A stretch of 6,129 nucleotides of DNA from Candidatus Bipolaricaulota bacterium (GCA_030612175.1 JAUWOJ010000065.1:1-6129), one strand, 5' to 3'; shown: positions 1 through 6,129, counted from the first letter of the stretch. A program made the numbers and translations. The notes: generated from the letters alone by a model not told the origin.

Positions 1-534
1 GAGCGGGTATACAGCGTGGATGTAGGCAAAGGCCAACTCGACTGGCAGCTGCGACGCAACCCTCGCGTTGTAGTGCGGGAGGGGATAAACGCACGCTACT
101 TGACCTTCGAGGACATTTCCGAGCAGGTTGATCTTGTAACAATCGATGTTTCATTCATTTCACTGCGCCTTATCCTTCCGCCACTTCAGGAAATCGTGAA
201 CGGTAATGGTGAATTAATCACGTTGGTTAAGCCTCAGTTTGAGGCAGGAAAAAGCGAGGTAAGGAGAGGGGGTGTAGTAAGGGATCCGGCCGTTCATCTG
301 GGGGTATTGGAGAAACTGCGGTTATTCGTTGAAGAGACAACGCCTTGGGAGGTTGTCTCTGCCATCTGTTCTCCACTTATTGGTCCAGCAGGAAACATGG
401 AGTTCTTCTTTCACTTACGCAACAAGAACAGGCTCAGCGCTTCTGTCGATCTGGATGCGCTTGTTGAGAGGGCGCATAGCGACTTGGAGCGCAAGAAAGT
501 GATTCCATCTGCGAATACCGATCAACCGTCATAG
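1..534 (+). CDS. tlyA: TlyA family rRNA 2'-O-methyltransferase / hemolysin A, 5'-truncated by window edge
   Basis: The reading frame is open from base 1 and ends at TAG 532-534, giving 177 visible residues. The true start lies upstream, because the family is usually about 250-275 residues long with an N-terminal S4 RNA-binding domain, which is missing here along with the first part of the Rossmann fold. What is visible is the FtsJ-like, S-adenosylmethionine-dependent methyltransferase domain. It shows the family stretch SVDVGKGQLDWQLR (residues 5-18 of the fragment), then NARYLT (30-35), TIDVSFISL (47-55), LVKPQFEAGK (75-84), GGVVRDPAVH (90-99) and SPLIGPAGNMEF (124-135). In studied members the enzyme 2'-O-methylates cytidines of 16S and/or 23S rRNA in the cytoplasm, and its presence affects capreomycin susceptibility; the 'hemolysin' name is historical. 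The tail after about residue 140 is variable and carries no motif I recognise. Its 3' end overlaps the convergent transporter gene by 6 bp. In many Bacillota tlyA lies between dxs and argR/recN; here a transporter follows instead. Confidence 0.92.
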   Translation, partial: ERVYSVDVGKGQLDWQLRRNPRVVVREGINARYLTFEDISEQVDLVTIDVSFISLRLILPPLQEIVNGNGELITLVKPQFEAGKSEVRRGGVVRDPAVHLGVLEKLRLFVEETTPWEVVSAICSPLIGPAGNMEFFFHLRNKNRLSASVDLDALVERAHSDLERKKVIPSANTDQPS

Positions 535-1713
535 CTTCTCCGGTTGAGCGACATCTGCTTTCATATGTGGGTCACGATAGAATAGAATCAACGCTCCGGC
601 TACTAAGGGAAGAAAGGCAGCCCCTGTCATCACGGGGAGAAGACCGTACAAATCTGCATATCTCCCAATCAAGACCAGAATCAATCCACTTACACCCCAC
701 GCAAACCCCATAACAAACCCGGAGACCAGGCCTGTGTTCCTGGGGAGGAGCTCTTGTGCTGCAACTACGCCAACTGGGGTTGAAGAGAAGATGAATAGAC
801 CTGCCATGGCCACGGAAACAAGCCCAAGGCTTGGCGGTCCGTATAGAAAGAGAAGGAAAAATGGCGTTGAGAGCACAGCACAAGCGAAGAAGACTACCTT
901 ACGACCGAAGCGGTCGGAGAGGTTCCCAGCTAGGAATCCGCCCATTGCGCCAGCAAAAAGATAAACAGTTATCGAAACCCCTCCGGCAAAAGGGGATCCA
1001 CCACGCCCTGTTATGATAACCGCAAGGAAGTTCAAGAATGAGACAGTAGCCATGGATCGGAAGACGATCGCTAACCAAAGAATGATCAGCTGACGAGGAA
1101 TAGCACGCAAGCTGGTCGTAGTTGAAGTTTGTGTCACCGGTTTTGGCAGGTGGCGACGAAGAAAAAGCGTGAATACTGCAAGCGACAAGAGACCAGGGAT
1201 CAGCAACCAGGGGCTGCTTGTCAGGCCAAACGCTGCAGCAAGGACCACAATAAACAATGGCGTAATCGCGCCACCCATTGTTCCTCCGGCAGAGAAGAAC
1301 GCCATTCTTAGTCCTCGGTTAGCCGCATTTCCGCCGGCGACAAGCATGGCGGCCGCGGGGTGAAAAAGAGCGGTTCCCAGACCGGCCACAGCCATCAAGA
1401 CCAGTAGTTGTGTAAAGCTAACTGCTCTACCGATCATGCTCATGGCGCAGATAGTAAGAAATGGTCCAATCACTACCAATGACAGGTGACGCTGGGTTCG
1501 ATCTAGGACGTAGCCAAGCGCTGGCTGGGTAAATGCGCTAAACACGATGTGAAGTGTTCCTGCTAGCCCAGCCATGGCAAGCGATAGGTCTAGGCGGTTA
1601 ATGAGAAGCGGAAGTAGCGGGGCGAAGAAACTGCCATACCCATCGTTCAGTAGATGTCCAAAGGAAAGAAGCGTGATTCGTGTCCACGCTGGGCTGGGTA
1701 CTTTTGACTTCAT
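529..1713 (-). CDS. Major facilitator superfamily transporter, Fsr (fosmidomycin resistance)-like
   Basis: This 394-residue protein has about twelve hydrophobic segments in two halves separated by a polar loop near residues 186-207 (RRHLPKPVTQTS...), the normal size and architecture of a 12-TM major facilitator carrier in the cytoplasmic membrane. Fsr-like marks are GHLLNDGYG at 19-27 (the H-x-x-N-D of TM1), GLGTALFHPAAA at 111-122 in TM4, and LVSGFVMGFAWGVSGL at 329-344. Motif A-type loops occur after TM2 (GYVLDRTQRH, 67-76) and after TM8 (GNLSDRFGRK, 263-272). The family mostly exports drugs or metabolites by proton antiport; the substrate cannot be read from the sequence. The ATG at 1713 is preceded in frame by a TGA two codons upstream and no alternative start follows before TM1, so the start is well constrained. 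There is no Shine-Dalgarno sequence upstream, and a candidate -10 lies only 8 nt before the ATG, suggesting a leaderless message. It is divergent from the next transporter and converges on tlyA. Assignment to the superfamily is firm; the Fsr subgroup is likely. Confidence 0.9.
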   Translation of the reverse strand: MKSKVPSPAWTRITLLSFGHLLNDGYGSFFAPLLPLLINRLDLSLAMAGLAGTLHIVFSAFTQPALGYVLDRTQRHLSLVVIGPFLTICAMSMIGRAVSFTQLLVLMAVAGLGTALFHPAAAMLVAGGNAANRGLRMAFFSAGGTMGGAITPLFIVVLAAAFGLTSSPWLLIPGLLSLAVFTLFLRRHLPKPVTQTSTTTSLRAIPRQLIILWLAIVFRSMATVSFLNFLAVIITGRGGSPFAGGVSITVYLFAGAMGGFLAGNLSDRFGRKVVFFACAVLSTPFFLLFLYGPPSLGLVSVAMAGLFIFSSTPVGVVAAQELLPRNTGLVSGFVMGFAWGVSGLILVLIGRYADLYGLLPVMTGAAFLPLVAGALILFYRDPHMKADVAQPEKL

Positions 1714-1821
1714 GAATCAAAATCATACATCCGCCAGCTATCACAGGCAAGCTCGATCCAACTGGAATAGACATTGTAAATCGGCTAGAGTGAGCAGAAT
1801 CTCAGTTGGTCAGGAATTGAC
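1714..1821. promoter_or_regulatory. Divergent intergenic region between the two transporter genes
   Basis: These 108 bp must contain the promoters for both transporter genes. The leftward promoter candidate is described separately. For the rightward gene I find no convincing -35/-10 pair; the best is TTGTAA (1774-1779) with CAGAAT (1795-1800) at a poor 15-bp spacing. A 7-bp inverted repeat, CCAACTG (1758-1764) and CAGTTGG (1803-1809), brackets the region just before the rightward ribosome binding site. It could be a regulator site or an RNA stem, but 7 bp separated by 38 nt may well be chance. No regulator gene is adjacent. Confidence 0.5.
1722..1750 (-). promoter_or_regulatory. Candidate sigma70/A-type promoter for the Fsr-like transporter
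   Basis: Read on the minus strand, TTGCCT (1750-1745, 4 of 6 to TTGACA) is followed after exactly 17 bp by TATGAT (1727-1722, 5 of 6 to TATAAT). Transcription would start around 1715, only 0-4 nt before the ATG at 1713. The -35 is mediocre, so this is a plausible rather than proven promoter, but its position agrees with the absence of a ribosome binding site. Confidence 0.45.
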
Positions 1822-1824
1822 GTG
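1812..1824 (+). promoter_or_regulatory. Ribosome binding site deciding a GTG start
   Basis: AGGA at 1812-1815 lies 6 nt before GTG 1822-1824. An in-frame TAG at 1786-1788 closes the frame upstream, no other start codon lies between it and the GTG, and the next in-frame ATG (1867) would remove half of the first membrane helix. GTG 1822 is therefore the start. Confidence 0.75.
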
Positions 1825-3030
1825 AGAAAAATCTTCATTAGTCTTTTTATTTCAGTTGCTGTTGCCATGATTGGCGTGGGTATCATTGCCCCCATCCTCC
1901 CTCTTTATGCTAAGACATTCGCCGCGAGTGGAACCTCAATCGGCATTGTCTTTGCCGCTTTTTCTCTATCCCGTGCTTTGCTTGGTCCATTTCTAGGTAG
2001 GGTTTCTGACCGGATTGGGAGGAAACGCATGCTCATCTTTGGGTTGGCCGGTTATGCCGCCGTTTCCATTCTGTATGTGGCGGCGAACAGCTTGTGGCAG
2101 CTTGGTCTCTTTCGCCTACTTCAGGGCGCTGCTTCTGTGATGATCACTCCAATAGCTCAGGCATATATTGGCGACATCACCCCAAGTGGCAAGGAGGGAC
2201 GATATATGAATCTTTTTTACTCGTCAATGTTCCTAGGAATGGCTCTGGGACCCCTGCTGGGTGGAGAACTAAGCAAGCTATGGTCGTATCAGATGGCTTT
2301 CTACGTGATGGGGGCCCTTAGCCTGGTTGCTCTTATCCTGATTACGGCAACTCTGCCAGCGGATGATTCTAAGAGCAAACACCACCGCAAGCCGGCGACT
2401 GATATTGTTCCTGTTCGCGAAGTAATAAAAAACGATGCGGTAAAGGCGATCTGTGTTTACATGGCCTCACGGGGTTTCTGGCGTCAAGGATTCAACACCT
2501 TTTACCCGCTATTTGCCGCAGCCACAAGTGGGCTAGGTGAAGGAAGTGTAGGGATAATCCTCTCTGTGTACATGCTTGGGGGAGGCCTTCTCCAAATTCC
2601 GTTTGGTTTCTTGGCCGATCGCTACCCTAAATTCCCACAGATCATCATTGGCAGCACTCTTGCTCCACTGTTGCTCCTTCTAGTTCCGTTTGTTCACAGT
2701 GTGTGGGGCGTAGCTCTCATTATGTTTGGCATAGGAGGACTTTCCGCTCTATCTCGGGCGTCCATACTGGTAATCCGCACCGAATTAGGACGCAAATATG
2801 GGATGGGGACAATGACCGGCTTGTATGGAGGGGCGTTCGCCGTTGGACAGATGCTAGGGCCAGTAATGTGTGGAGTAATCGTTGACCTAGTCGGATTGCG
2901 AGCAGTGTTTCCCTTTGGAAGCGCAGTTGGACTTCTAGGAACAGGCTTTGTGATTAGTCGATTTCGGCGGTGGAAGAATACTTGCAGCGCCTCGGGAATA
3001 GATGTTGCGCAACGCATGTTCACAAGTTAA
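1822..3030 (+). CDS. Major facilitator superfamily transporter, DHA1-type drug:H+ antiporter-like
   Basis: This 402-residue integral membrane protein has about twelve hydrophobic segments and a charged central loop near 180-204 (DDSKSKHHRK). The classical antiporter signatures are present: motif A GRVSDRIGRKRM at 59-70 between TM2 and TM3, motif B-like RLLQGAASV at 98-106 with its membrane arginine in TM4, and motif C-like FLGMALGPLLGG at 137-148 in TM5, the glycine-rich element typical of drug/proton exporters. The second half carries GFLADRYPK at 262-270, a weaker motif A copy. The protein most likely exports a small hydrophobic or amphipathic compound by proton exchange; the compound is unknown, and members named TetA, MdtG or YfmO-like share this overall pattern. 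It begins with GTG and ends at TAA 3028-3030. It is transcribed away from the Fsr-like gene and is in the same direction as ileS, 190 bp upstream of it, but ileS appears to have its own promoter. The two transporters share little beyond superfamily motifs, so they are not a recent tandem duplication. Confidence 0.9.
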   Translation: MRKIFISLFISVAVAMIGVGIIAPILPLYAKTFAASGTSIGIVFAAFSLSRALLGPFLGRVSDRIGRKRMLIFGLAGYAAVSILYVAANSLWQLGLFRLLQGAASVMITPIAQAYIGDITPSGKEGRYMNLFYSSMFLGMALGPLLGGELSKLWSYQMAFYVMGALSLVALILITATLPADDSKSKHHRKPATDIVPVREVIKNDAVKAICVYMASRGFWRQGFNTFYPLFAAATSGLGEGSVGIILSVYMLGGGLLQIPFGFLADRYPKFPQIIIGSTLAPLLLLLVPFVHSVWGVALIMFGIGGLSALSRASILVIRTELGRKYGMGTMTGLYGGAFAVGQMLGPVMCGVIVDLVGLRAVFPFGSAVGLLGTGFVISRFRRWKNTCSASGIDVAQRMFTS

Positions 3031-3032
3031 GC

Positions 3033-3061
3033 TTGACTGCTGCCTTCGTGATTGCTATGAT
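3033..3061 (+). promoter_or_regulatory. Strong candidate housekeeping promoter for ileS
   Basis: TTGACT (3033-3038, 5 of 6 to consensus) and TATGAT (3056-3061, 5 of 6) are separated by exactly 17 bp, and a TG at 3053-3054 followed by one base gives an extended -10. The predicted start is near 3068, which leaves an untranslated leader of about 150 nt before ileS. It begins immediately after the stop codon of the upstream transporter gene, so ileS need not depend on transporter transcription. Confidence 0.75.
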
Positions 3062-3063
3062 AG

Positions 3064-3079
3064 ATTGTGATCTCACAAT
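3064..3079. promoter_or_regulatory. Operator-like inverted repeat over the predicted ileS transcription start
   Basis: ATTGTGA (3064-3070) and TCACAAT (3073-3079) are perfect 7-bp inverted arms around a 2-bp centre. The repeat starts 2 bp after the -10 hexamer and covers the predicted +1, the classic place for a repressor to block initiation. The arms resemble those of CRP and Rex sites, but those sites have wider spacing (six bases between TGTGA/TTGTGA arms), so neither fits. A GntR-type dimer is one alternative. In RNA it could form only a 6-bp stem with a 4-nt loop and has no T-run after it, so it is not a terminator. Confidence 0.5.
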
Positions 3080-3199
3080 GTTGATGAGAAATCTGGTTTC
3101 CTTGCCGCTTCTGATCTATATTATGTAGCCTCAGTGATGGGGCTGTTCTGTCTATCTGTATGCATACCAACCGTGTTCTTAAAGTATGCATGATGGCTG

Positions 3200-3220
3200 T
3201 TCTCTGAAAGAGAGGTAGTA
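3200..3220 (+). promoter_or_regulatory. ileS ribosome binding site inside a small hairpin
   Basis: GAGG at 3212-3215 lies 5 nt before ATG 3221 and is the ribosome binding site that sets the ileS start. TTCTCT (3200-3205) can pair with AGAGAG (3209-3214) across a 3-nt loop, with one G-U pair at the base, covering most of this site. The stem is short and its stability is doubtful. Confidence 0.5.
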
Positions 3221-6129
3221 ATGGTAGGATATGAAGAACTAGTAAAGGACCCAATTGCCCGAGAGAAGGAAGTCCTCGCTTTATGGCAGCAGCAAGACAC
3301 GTTTACCAAGTGTCTGGAACAGACAAAGGGTAGACAGCGCTACGTTTTCTATGAAGGACCACCAACTGCAAATGGCAAGCCTCACTTTGGTCATCTAATG
3401 CCACGTGTGTACAAAGATCTTTTCCCTCGTTACAAGACGATGAAAGGCTATTATGTTGCTCGCAAGGGAGGATGGGATACACACGGGCTTCCAGTGGAGC
3501 TTGAAGTAGAGAAAGAAATAGGCGTAAACAGTAAATCAGAGATCGAGGCTTATGGCGTAGAACGCTTTGTTAAACGATGCAAGGAATCCGTATGGCGATA
3601 CAAAGCTGATTGGGAGAGGATGATTGAACGGATGGGTTTCTGGATTGACGAGAAGAATGCTTATGTCACCTATACTGACGATTACATTGAATCTGTCTGG
3701 TGGGAATTGGCCCAGATGTTTGACCGGGACTTACTCTACCAAGGGCACAAGGTTCTTCCATTTTGCACACGATGTGGCACTGGCCTTTCTTCTCACGAGG
3801 TTGCGCAAGGCTACAAAAAAGTGAAGGATCCATCCATTTCAGTGAGGATGTTGATCAACGGTGATGAGAAATGTTGCTACAAACAGGAACTTCCCGGAAG
3901 GACAGCACTTCTCACCTGGACGACAACTCCATGGACTATGCCGGCAAATGTGGCGCTAGCCGTGGCTCCCCGCGCAACCTACGCTGAAGTGGAGCAGAAC
4001 GGGGAACGGTTGATCCTGGCCAAAGCCCTGCTTGGGCAGGCGCTAAAAGGAGACTACAAGGTAGTTCGTCAGTTTTTGGGAAAGGAGCTGGTGGGACTGC
4101 GTTATGAGCCACCTTATTTGCTAGTTGATGATGCAGGAGCTTACTCGGTACACGCGGCGGAGTTTGTGAATATGAAAGAAGGAACAGGAATTGTGCATAT
4201 CGCGCCTGCCTTTGGCGAGGATGACTATCAACTTGCGCAAGAAGAAGGGCTTCCGTTTTTCCAGCCGGTCAATCTCAGCGGGGAGTTCACCAAGGAATTC
4301 CCGCTTTGCTCGGGAGCTTCCGTTAAGGAGGCCGACCCCCTGCTTATTGACGATCTTACGAAGCGTAATCTACTGTACCGATCTGTGCTCTATGAACACG
4401 AGTATCCATTTTGCTGGCGTTGCGAGACACCTCTTCTTTACTACGCCATGGATTCCTGGTACATCAAGACAACGGCTGTTAAGGATCAGCTAAACACAAA
4501 TAACCGCCAACTCAACTCGTATCCTGCCCGTGTCGGATCCGGTCGACTTGGTGATTTCCTTGCCAATCTTAAGGACTGGGCCCTTTCCCGCGACCGCTAT
4601 TGGGGGACTCCGCTTAACCTATGGATTTGTGAAAGCTGCGGCAAAGTGATCGCTGTAGCTAGCCGCGCCCAGTTGGTGGAACTTGCGGTGGACAAGAAGC
4701 TTGCCAGTACGGTTGAGTTTCATCGTCCATACATTGATCGTGTTGAGCTTGTGTGTGGGGAATGTGGCAACAAAATGCGGCGTGTGCCAAACGTGATTGA
4801 TGCCTGGTTCGATTCAGGGAGCATGCACACAGCGCAATGGCACTATCCGTTCGAGAACACAGATGAATTCAAAAACAGCTTCCCTGCCGATTTCATATGT
4901 GAAGCAGTGGACCAAACTCGCGGTTGGTTCTACACGCTACTTGCAACTAGCACTATCATCCATGGAGAAGCCCCGTTTAGGAATTGCATTGCAACCGGTT
5001 TTGGCTTAGATGAATCCGGTCTTAAGATGAGTAAGAGCAAAGGCAACGTTGTTGATCCATGGGAGCTAATTGATGTATATGGGGCTGATTGCCTTCGCTG
5101 GTACCTGTATTCATCAAGTGCTCCCTGGAAGTCGAAGCGATTGGGCGAAGCCAATGTCAAGGAATCACTGTACCGCTTTTTGGATACGCTATGCAACACA
5201 TACAATTTCTTCGCCCTCTACGCGTCAATTGATTCTTTTGATCCGCTGAACAATCAGGCGACAAAGCAGCAGCATAATGTACTTGATAAGTGGATTTTGT
5301 CTCGCCTGTCGTCGACAGTGAATAAAGTAACAACAGGCTTGGATAATTACGACGTAGTTAGCGCCACAGAAGCGATCGAATCCCTCATCGAGGAGGTATC
5401 CAATTGGTATATTCGATCATCGCGTAGACGATTCTGGAAAGGAGGGATGGAAGGGGACAAGATTGCCGCTTACACAACTCTATACCGAGTGCTAATCAGC
5501 CTGGTAAGAATTCTTGCTCCGTTTGTGCCATTCATCACAGAGGCAATCTATCAGCGGCTCCGTACGGTGGGTGATCCTGAAAGCGTACACCTTTGTTCCT
5601 ATCCAGACAGTGAAGACGGACAAGTCGATCATGACCTTGAGCTGGCAATGGCTGCTGCTCGTCAGGTGGTTTCCCTTGGCCACCAGGCACGAAATCGAGC
5701 GCGCATAAAAGTTCGCCAACCCCTCCACAGGATTTTGGTTGAGACCAATCTTCCATTGGGCGAAGAAATCTGTTGGCTGATTGAGAAGGAACTGAATGTG
5801 GGCACGATAGAGCAAGTCCCAACAGTGGAAGCATACCTAGAGAAAACGCCCAACCCAAACTTCCGTACACTCGGGCCACGCCTTGGAGCGAAGGCGCAAA
5901 TGGCAGCAGCTTGGCTCAAGACACAGTCTCCCGAAAGCCTGGTCAAGGCATTTGACGCGGGAACTAGTATTGACGCGCAGATAAACGGTGAAGATATAGA
6001 GATAAGAGAAGAAGATGTATCGTTCGAAGCCGTTCCACCTAAGGGGTTCCTGCTTGCCGAAGACGGTGAAGCGCGCCTTCTTGTTGATGCCAACCTAAGT
6101 GACAAGCTGCGAGAACAGGGCCTCATGCG
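3221..6129 (+). CDS. ileS: Isoleucyl-tRNA synthetase, type 2 (archaeal/eukaryote-like), 3' end beyond window
   Basis: The frame is open from ATG 3221 to the window edge: 969 full codons plus two bases of an Arg codon, without a stop. Family members are about 1030-1070 residues, so roughly 60-100 are missing. The enzyme charges tRNA-Ile with isoleucine using ATP and edits mischarged valine, in the cytoplasm. Landmarks in order: class I signature GPPTANGKPHFGH at 46-58, whose HIGH box reads HFGH; zinc-type cysteines FCTRCG at 181-186; the CP1 editing domain with LTWTTTPWTMPAN at 231-243 and GTGIVHIAPAFGEDD at 321-335; FCWRC at 397-401; DWALSRDRYWGTP at 452-464; paired cysteines at 470/473 and 512/515; NVIDAWFDSGSM at 524-535; DQTRGWFYTLL at 564-574; KMSKS at 602-606; SAPW at 633-636, typical of the type 2 group; then the helical anticodon-binding domain with RIKVRQPL at 828-835 and NFRTLGPRLG at 880-889. 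All core catalytic motifs look intact, so a working enzyme is expected. Start choice: GAGG 5 nt upstream and the normal distance to HIGH. Confidence 0.97.
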   Translation, partial: MVGYEELVKDPIAREKEVLALWQQQDTFTKCLEQTKGRQRYVFYEGPPTANGKPHFGHLMPRVYKDLFPRYKTMKGYYVARKGGWDTHGLPVELEVEKEIGVNSKSEIEAYGVERFVKRCKESVWRYKADWERMIERMGFWIDEKNAYVTYTDDYIESVWWELAQMFDRDLLYQGHKVLPFCTRCGTGLSSHEVAQGYKKVKDPSISVRMLINGDEKCCYKQELPGRTALLTWTTTPWTMPANVALAVAPRATYAEVEQNGERLILAKALLGQALKGDYKVVRQFLGKELVGLRYEPPYLLVDDAGAYSVHAAEFVNMKEGTGIVHIAPAFGEDDYQLAQEEGLPFFQPVNLSGEFTKEFPLCSGASVKEADPLLIDDLTKRNLLYRSVLYEHEYPFCWRCETPLLYYAMDSWYIKTTAVKDQLNTNNRQLNSYPARVGSGRLGDFLANLKDWALSRDRYWGTPLNLWICESCGKVIAVASRAQLVELAVDKKLASTVEFHRPYIDRVELVCGECGNKMRRVPNVIDAWFDSGSMHTAQWHYPFENTDEFKNSFPADFICEAVDQTRGWFYTLLATSTIIHGEAPFRNCIATGFGLDESGLKMSKSKGNVVDPWELIDVYGADCLRWYLYSSSAPWKSKRLGEANVKESLYRFLDTLCNTYNFFALYASIDSFDPLNNQATKQQHNVLDKWILSRLSSTVNKVTTGLDNYDVVSATEAIESLIEEVSNWYIRSSRRRFWKGGMEGDKIAAYTTLYRVLISLVRILAPFVPFITEAIYQRLRTVGDPESVHLCSYPDSEDGQVDHDLELAMAAARQVVSLGHQARNRARIKVRQPLHRILVETNLPLGEEICWLIEKELNVGTIEQVPTVEAYLEKTPNPNFRTLGPRLGAKAQMAAAWLKTQSPESLVKAFDAGTSIDAQINGEDIEIREEDVSFEAVPPKGFLLAEDGEARLLVDANLSDKLREQGLM

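Larger units (their letters stand above)
3062..3220 (+). promoter_or_regulatory. Long 5' leader of ileS with several possible RNA structures
   Basis: About 150 nt separate the predicted transcription start from the ileS ATG. The leader contains a possible 16-codon ORF (3078-3128) with Ile codons ATC and ATT near its end, an 8-bp stem ATGCATAC (3160-3167)/GTATGCAT (3184-3191) with a 16-nt loop, two near-copies of GATGGCTGTTCT (3136-3149 with two extra G, and 3192-3203), and a small hairpin over the ribosome binding site (3200-3214). Aminoacyl-tRNA synthetase genes are often controlled through their leaders. However, the conserved T-box sequence is absent and I see no intrinsic terminator, so a specific mechanism cannot be assigned. 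Confidence 0.4.

Noticed and set aside
572..1363. Short frames on both strands within the Fsr-like gene
   Set aside because: The encoded peptides are Arg/Lys/Cys-rich shadows of a membrane protein gene, without independent start signals.
1758..1809. 7-bp inverted repeat CCAACTG/CAGTTGG as a regulator site
   Set aside because: Short arms separated by 38 nt in a 108-bp region can arise by chance, and no regulator or promoter element supports it.
1574..1825. 83-codon plus-strand frame running to the GTG start of the second transporter
   Set aside because: It mostly covers the antisense of the Fsr-like N-terminus, its stop overlaps the next gene's start only by chance, and its composition is not protein-like.
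3064..3079. CRP, Rex or intrinsic terminator at the ATTGTGA/TCACAAT repeat
   Set aside because: CRP and Rex sites need about six bases between the arms and only two are present; no T-run follows, so it cannot be a rho-independent terminator for the upstream transporter.
3031..3220. T-box riboswitch upstream of ileS
   Set aside because: T-boxes are common before ileS in Bacillota, but the conserved AGGGTGGNACCGCG-type sequence is absent, there is no terminator/antiterminator pair, and the leader of about 150 nt is short for a canonical T-box.
3624..5009. Short plus-strand frames inside ileS (3624-3824, 4191-4493, 4797-5009)
   Set aside because: These are the +1 frame shadow of the continuous ileS frame, which reads through all of them without a stop.
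5535..6126. Open frames of 91-154 codons on the minus strand opposite ileS (within 4930-6126)
   Set aside because: They lie wholly antisense to a well-conserved ileS, their translations are low in complexity or Ser/Arg-rich, and they show no domain, ribosome binding site or sensible neighbour.

Overview
The window looks like a piece of a bacterial chromosome. The genes are closely packed, the start sites are mostly preceded by short purine-rich ribosome binding sites, one start is GTG, and one promoter is near-consensus for the housekeeping sigma factor. The TlyA-family protein and the archaeal/eukaryote-like (type 2) isoleucyl-tRNA synthetase would fit a Bacillota (Clostridia-like) genome, but there is no rRNA or other decisive marker, so the taxonomy is only a guess. 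I see no mobile element, CRISPR array, tRNA, rRNA or defence system.

Layout from left to right. (1) 1-534, plus strand: the C-terminal two thirds of a TlyA/hemolysin-A family rRNA 2'-O-methyltransferase, cut by the left window edge. (2) 529-1713, minus strand: a 394-residue major facilitator transporter resembling the fosmidomycin-resistance (Fsr) group, converging on tlyA with a 6-bp overlap of the 3' ends. (3) 1714-1821: a 108-bp divergent intergenic region. (4) 1822-3030, plus strand: a second, unrelated major facilitator protein of the DHA1 drug:H+ antiporter type, starting at GTG. (5) 3031-3220: a 190-bp leader holding a strong candidate promoter, an operator-like inverted repeat over the predicted transcription start, a possible 16-codon leader ORF and RNA hairpins. 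(6) 3221-6129, plus strand: ileS, open for 969 codons to the right window edge. It is the largest gene here and its stop codon lies outside the window.

Functionally, two translation-related genes (rRNA modification and Ile-tRNA charging) flank two divergently transcribed efflux-type transporters. The transporters do not visibly belong to the same pathway as the flanking genes. Type 2 IleS enzymes as a class are often less sensitive to mupirocin, so a resistance-flavoured neighbourhood is conceivable, but nothing in the sequence shows what the transporters export. The most rewarding non-coding stretch is the ileS leader. No convincing new multi-gene system is visible.
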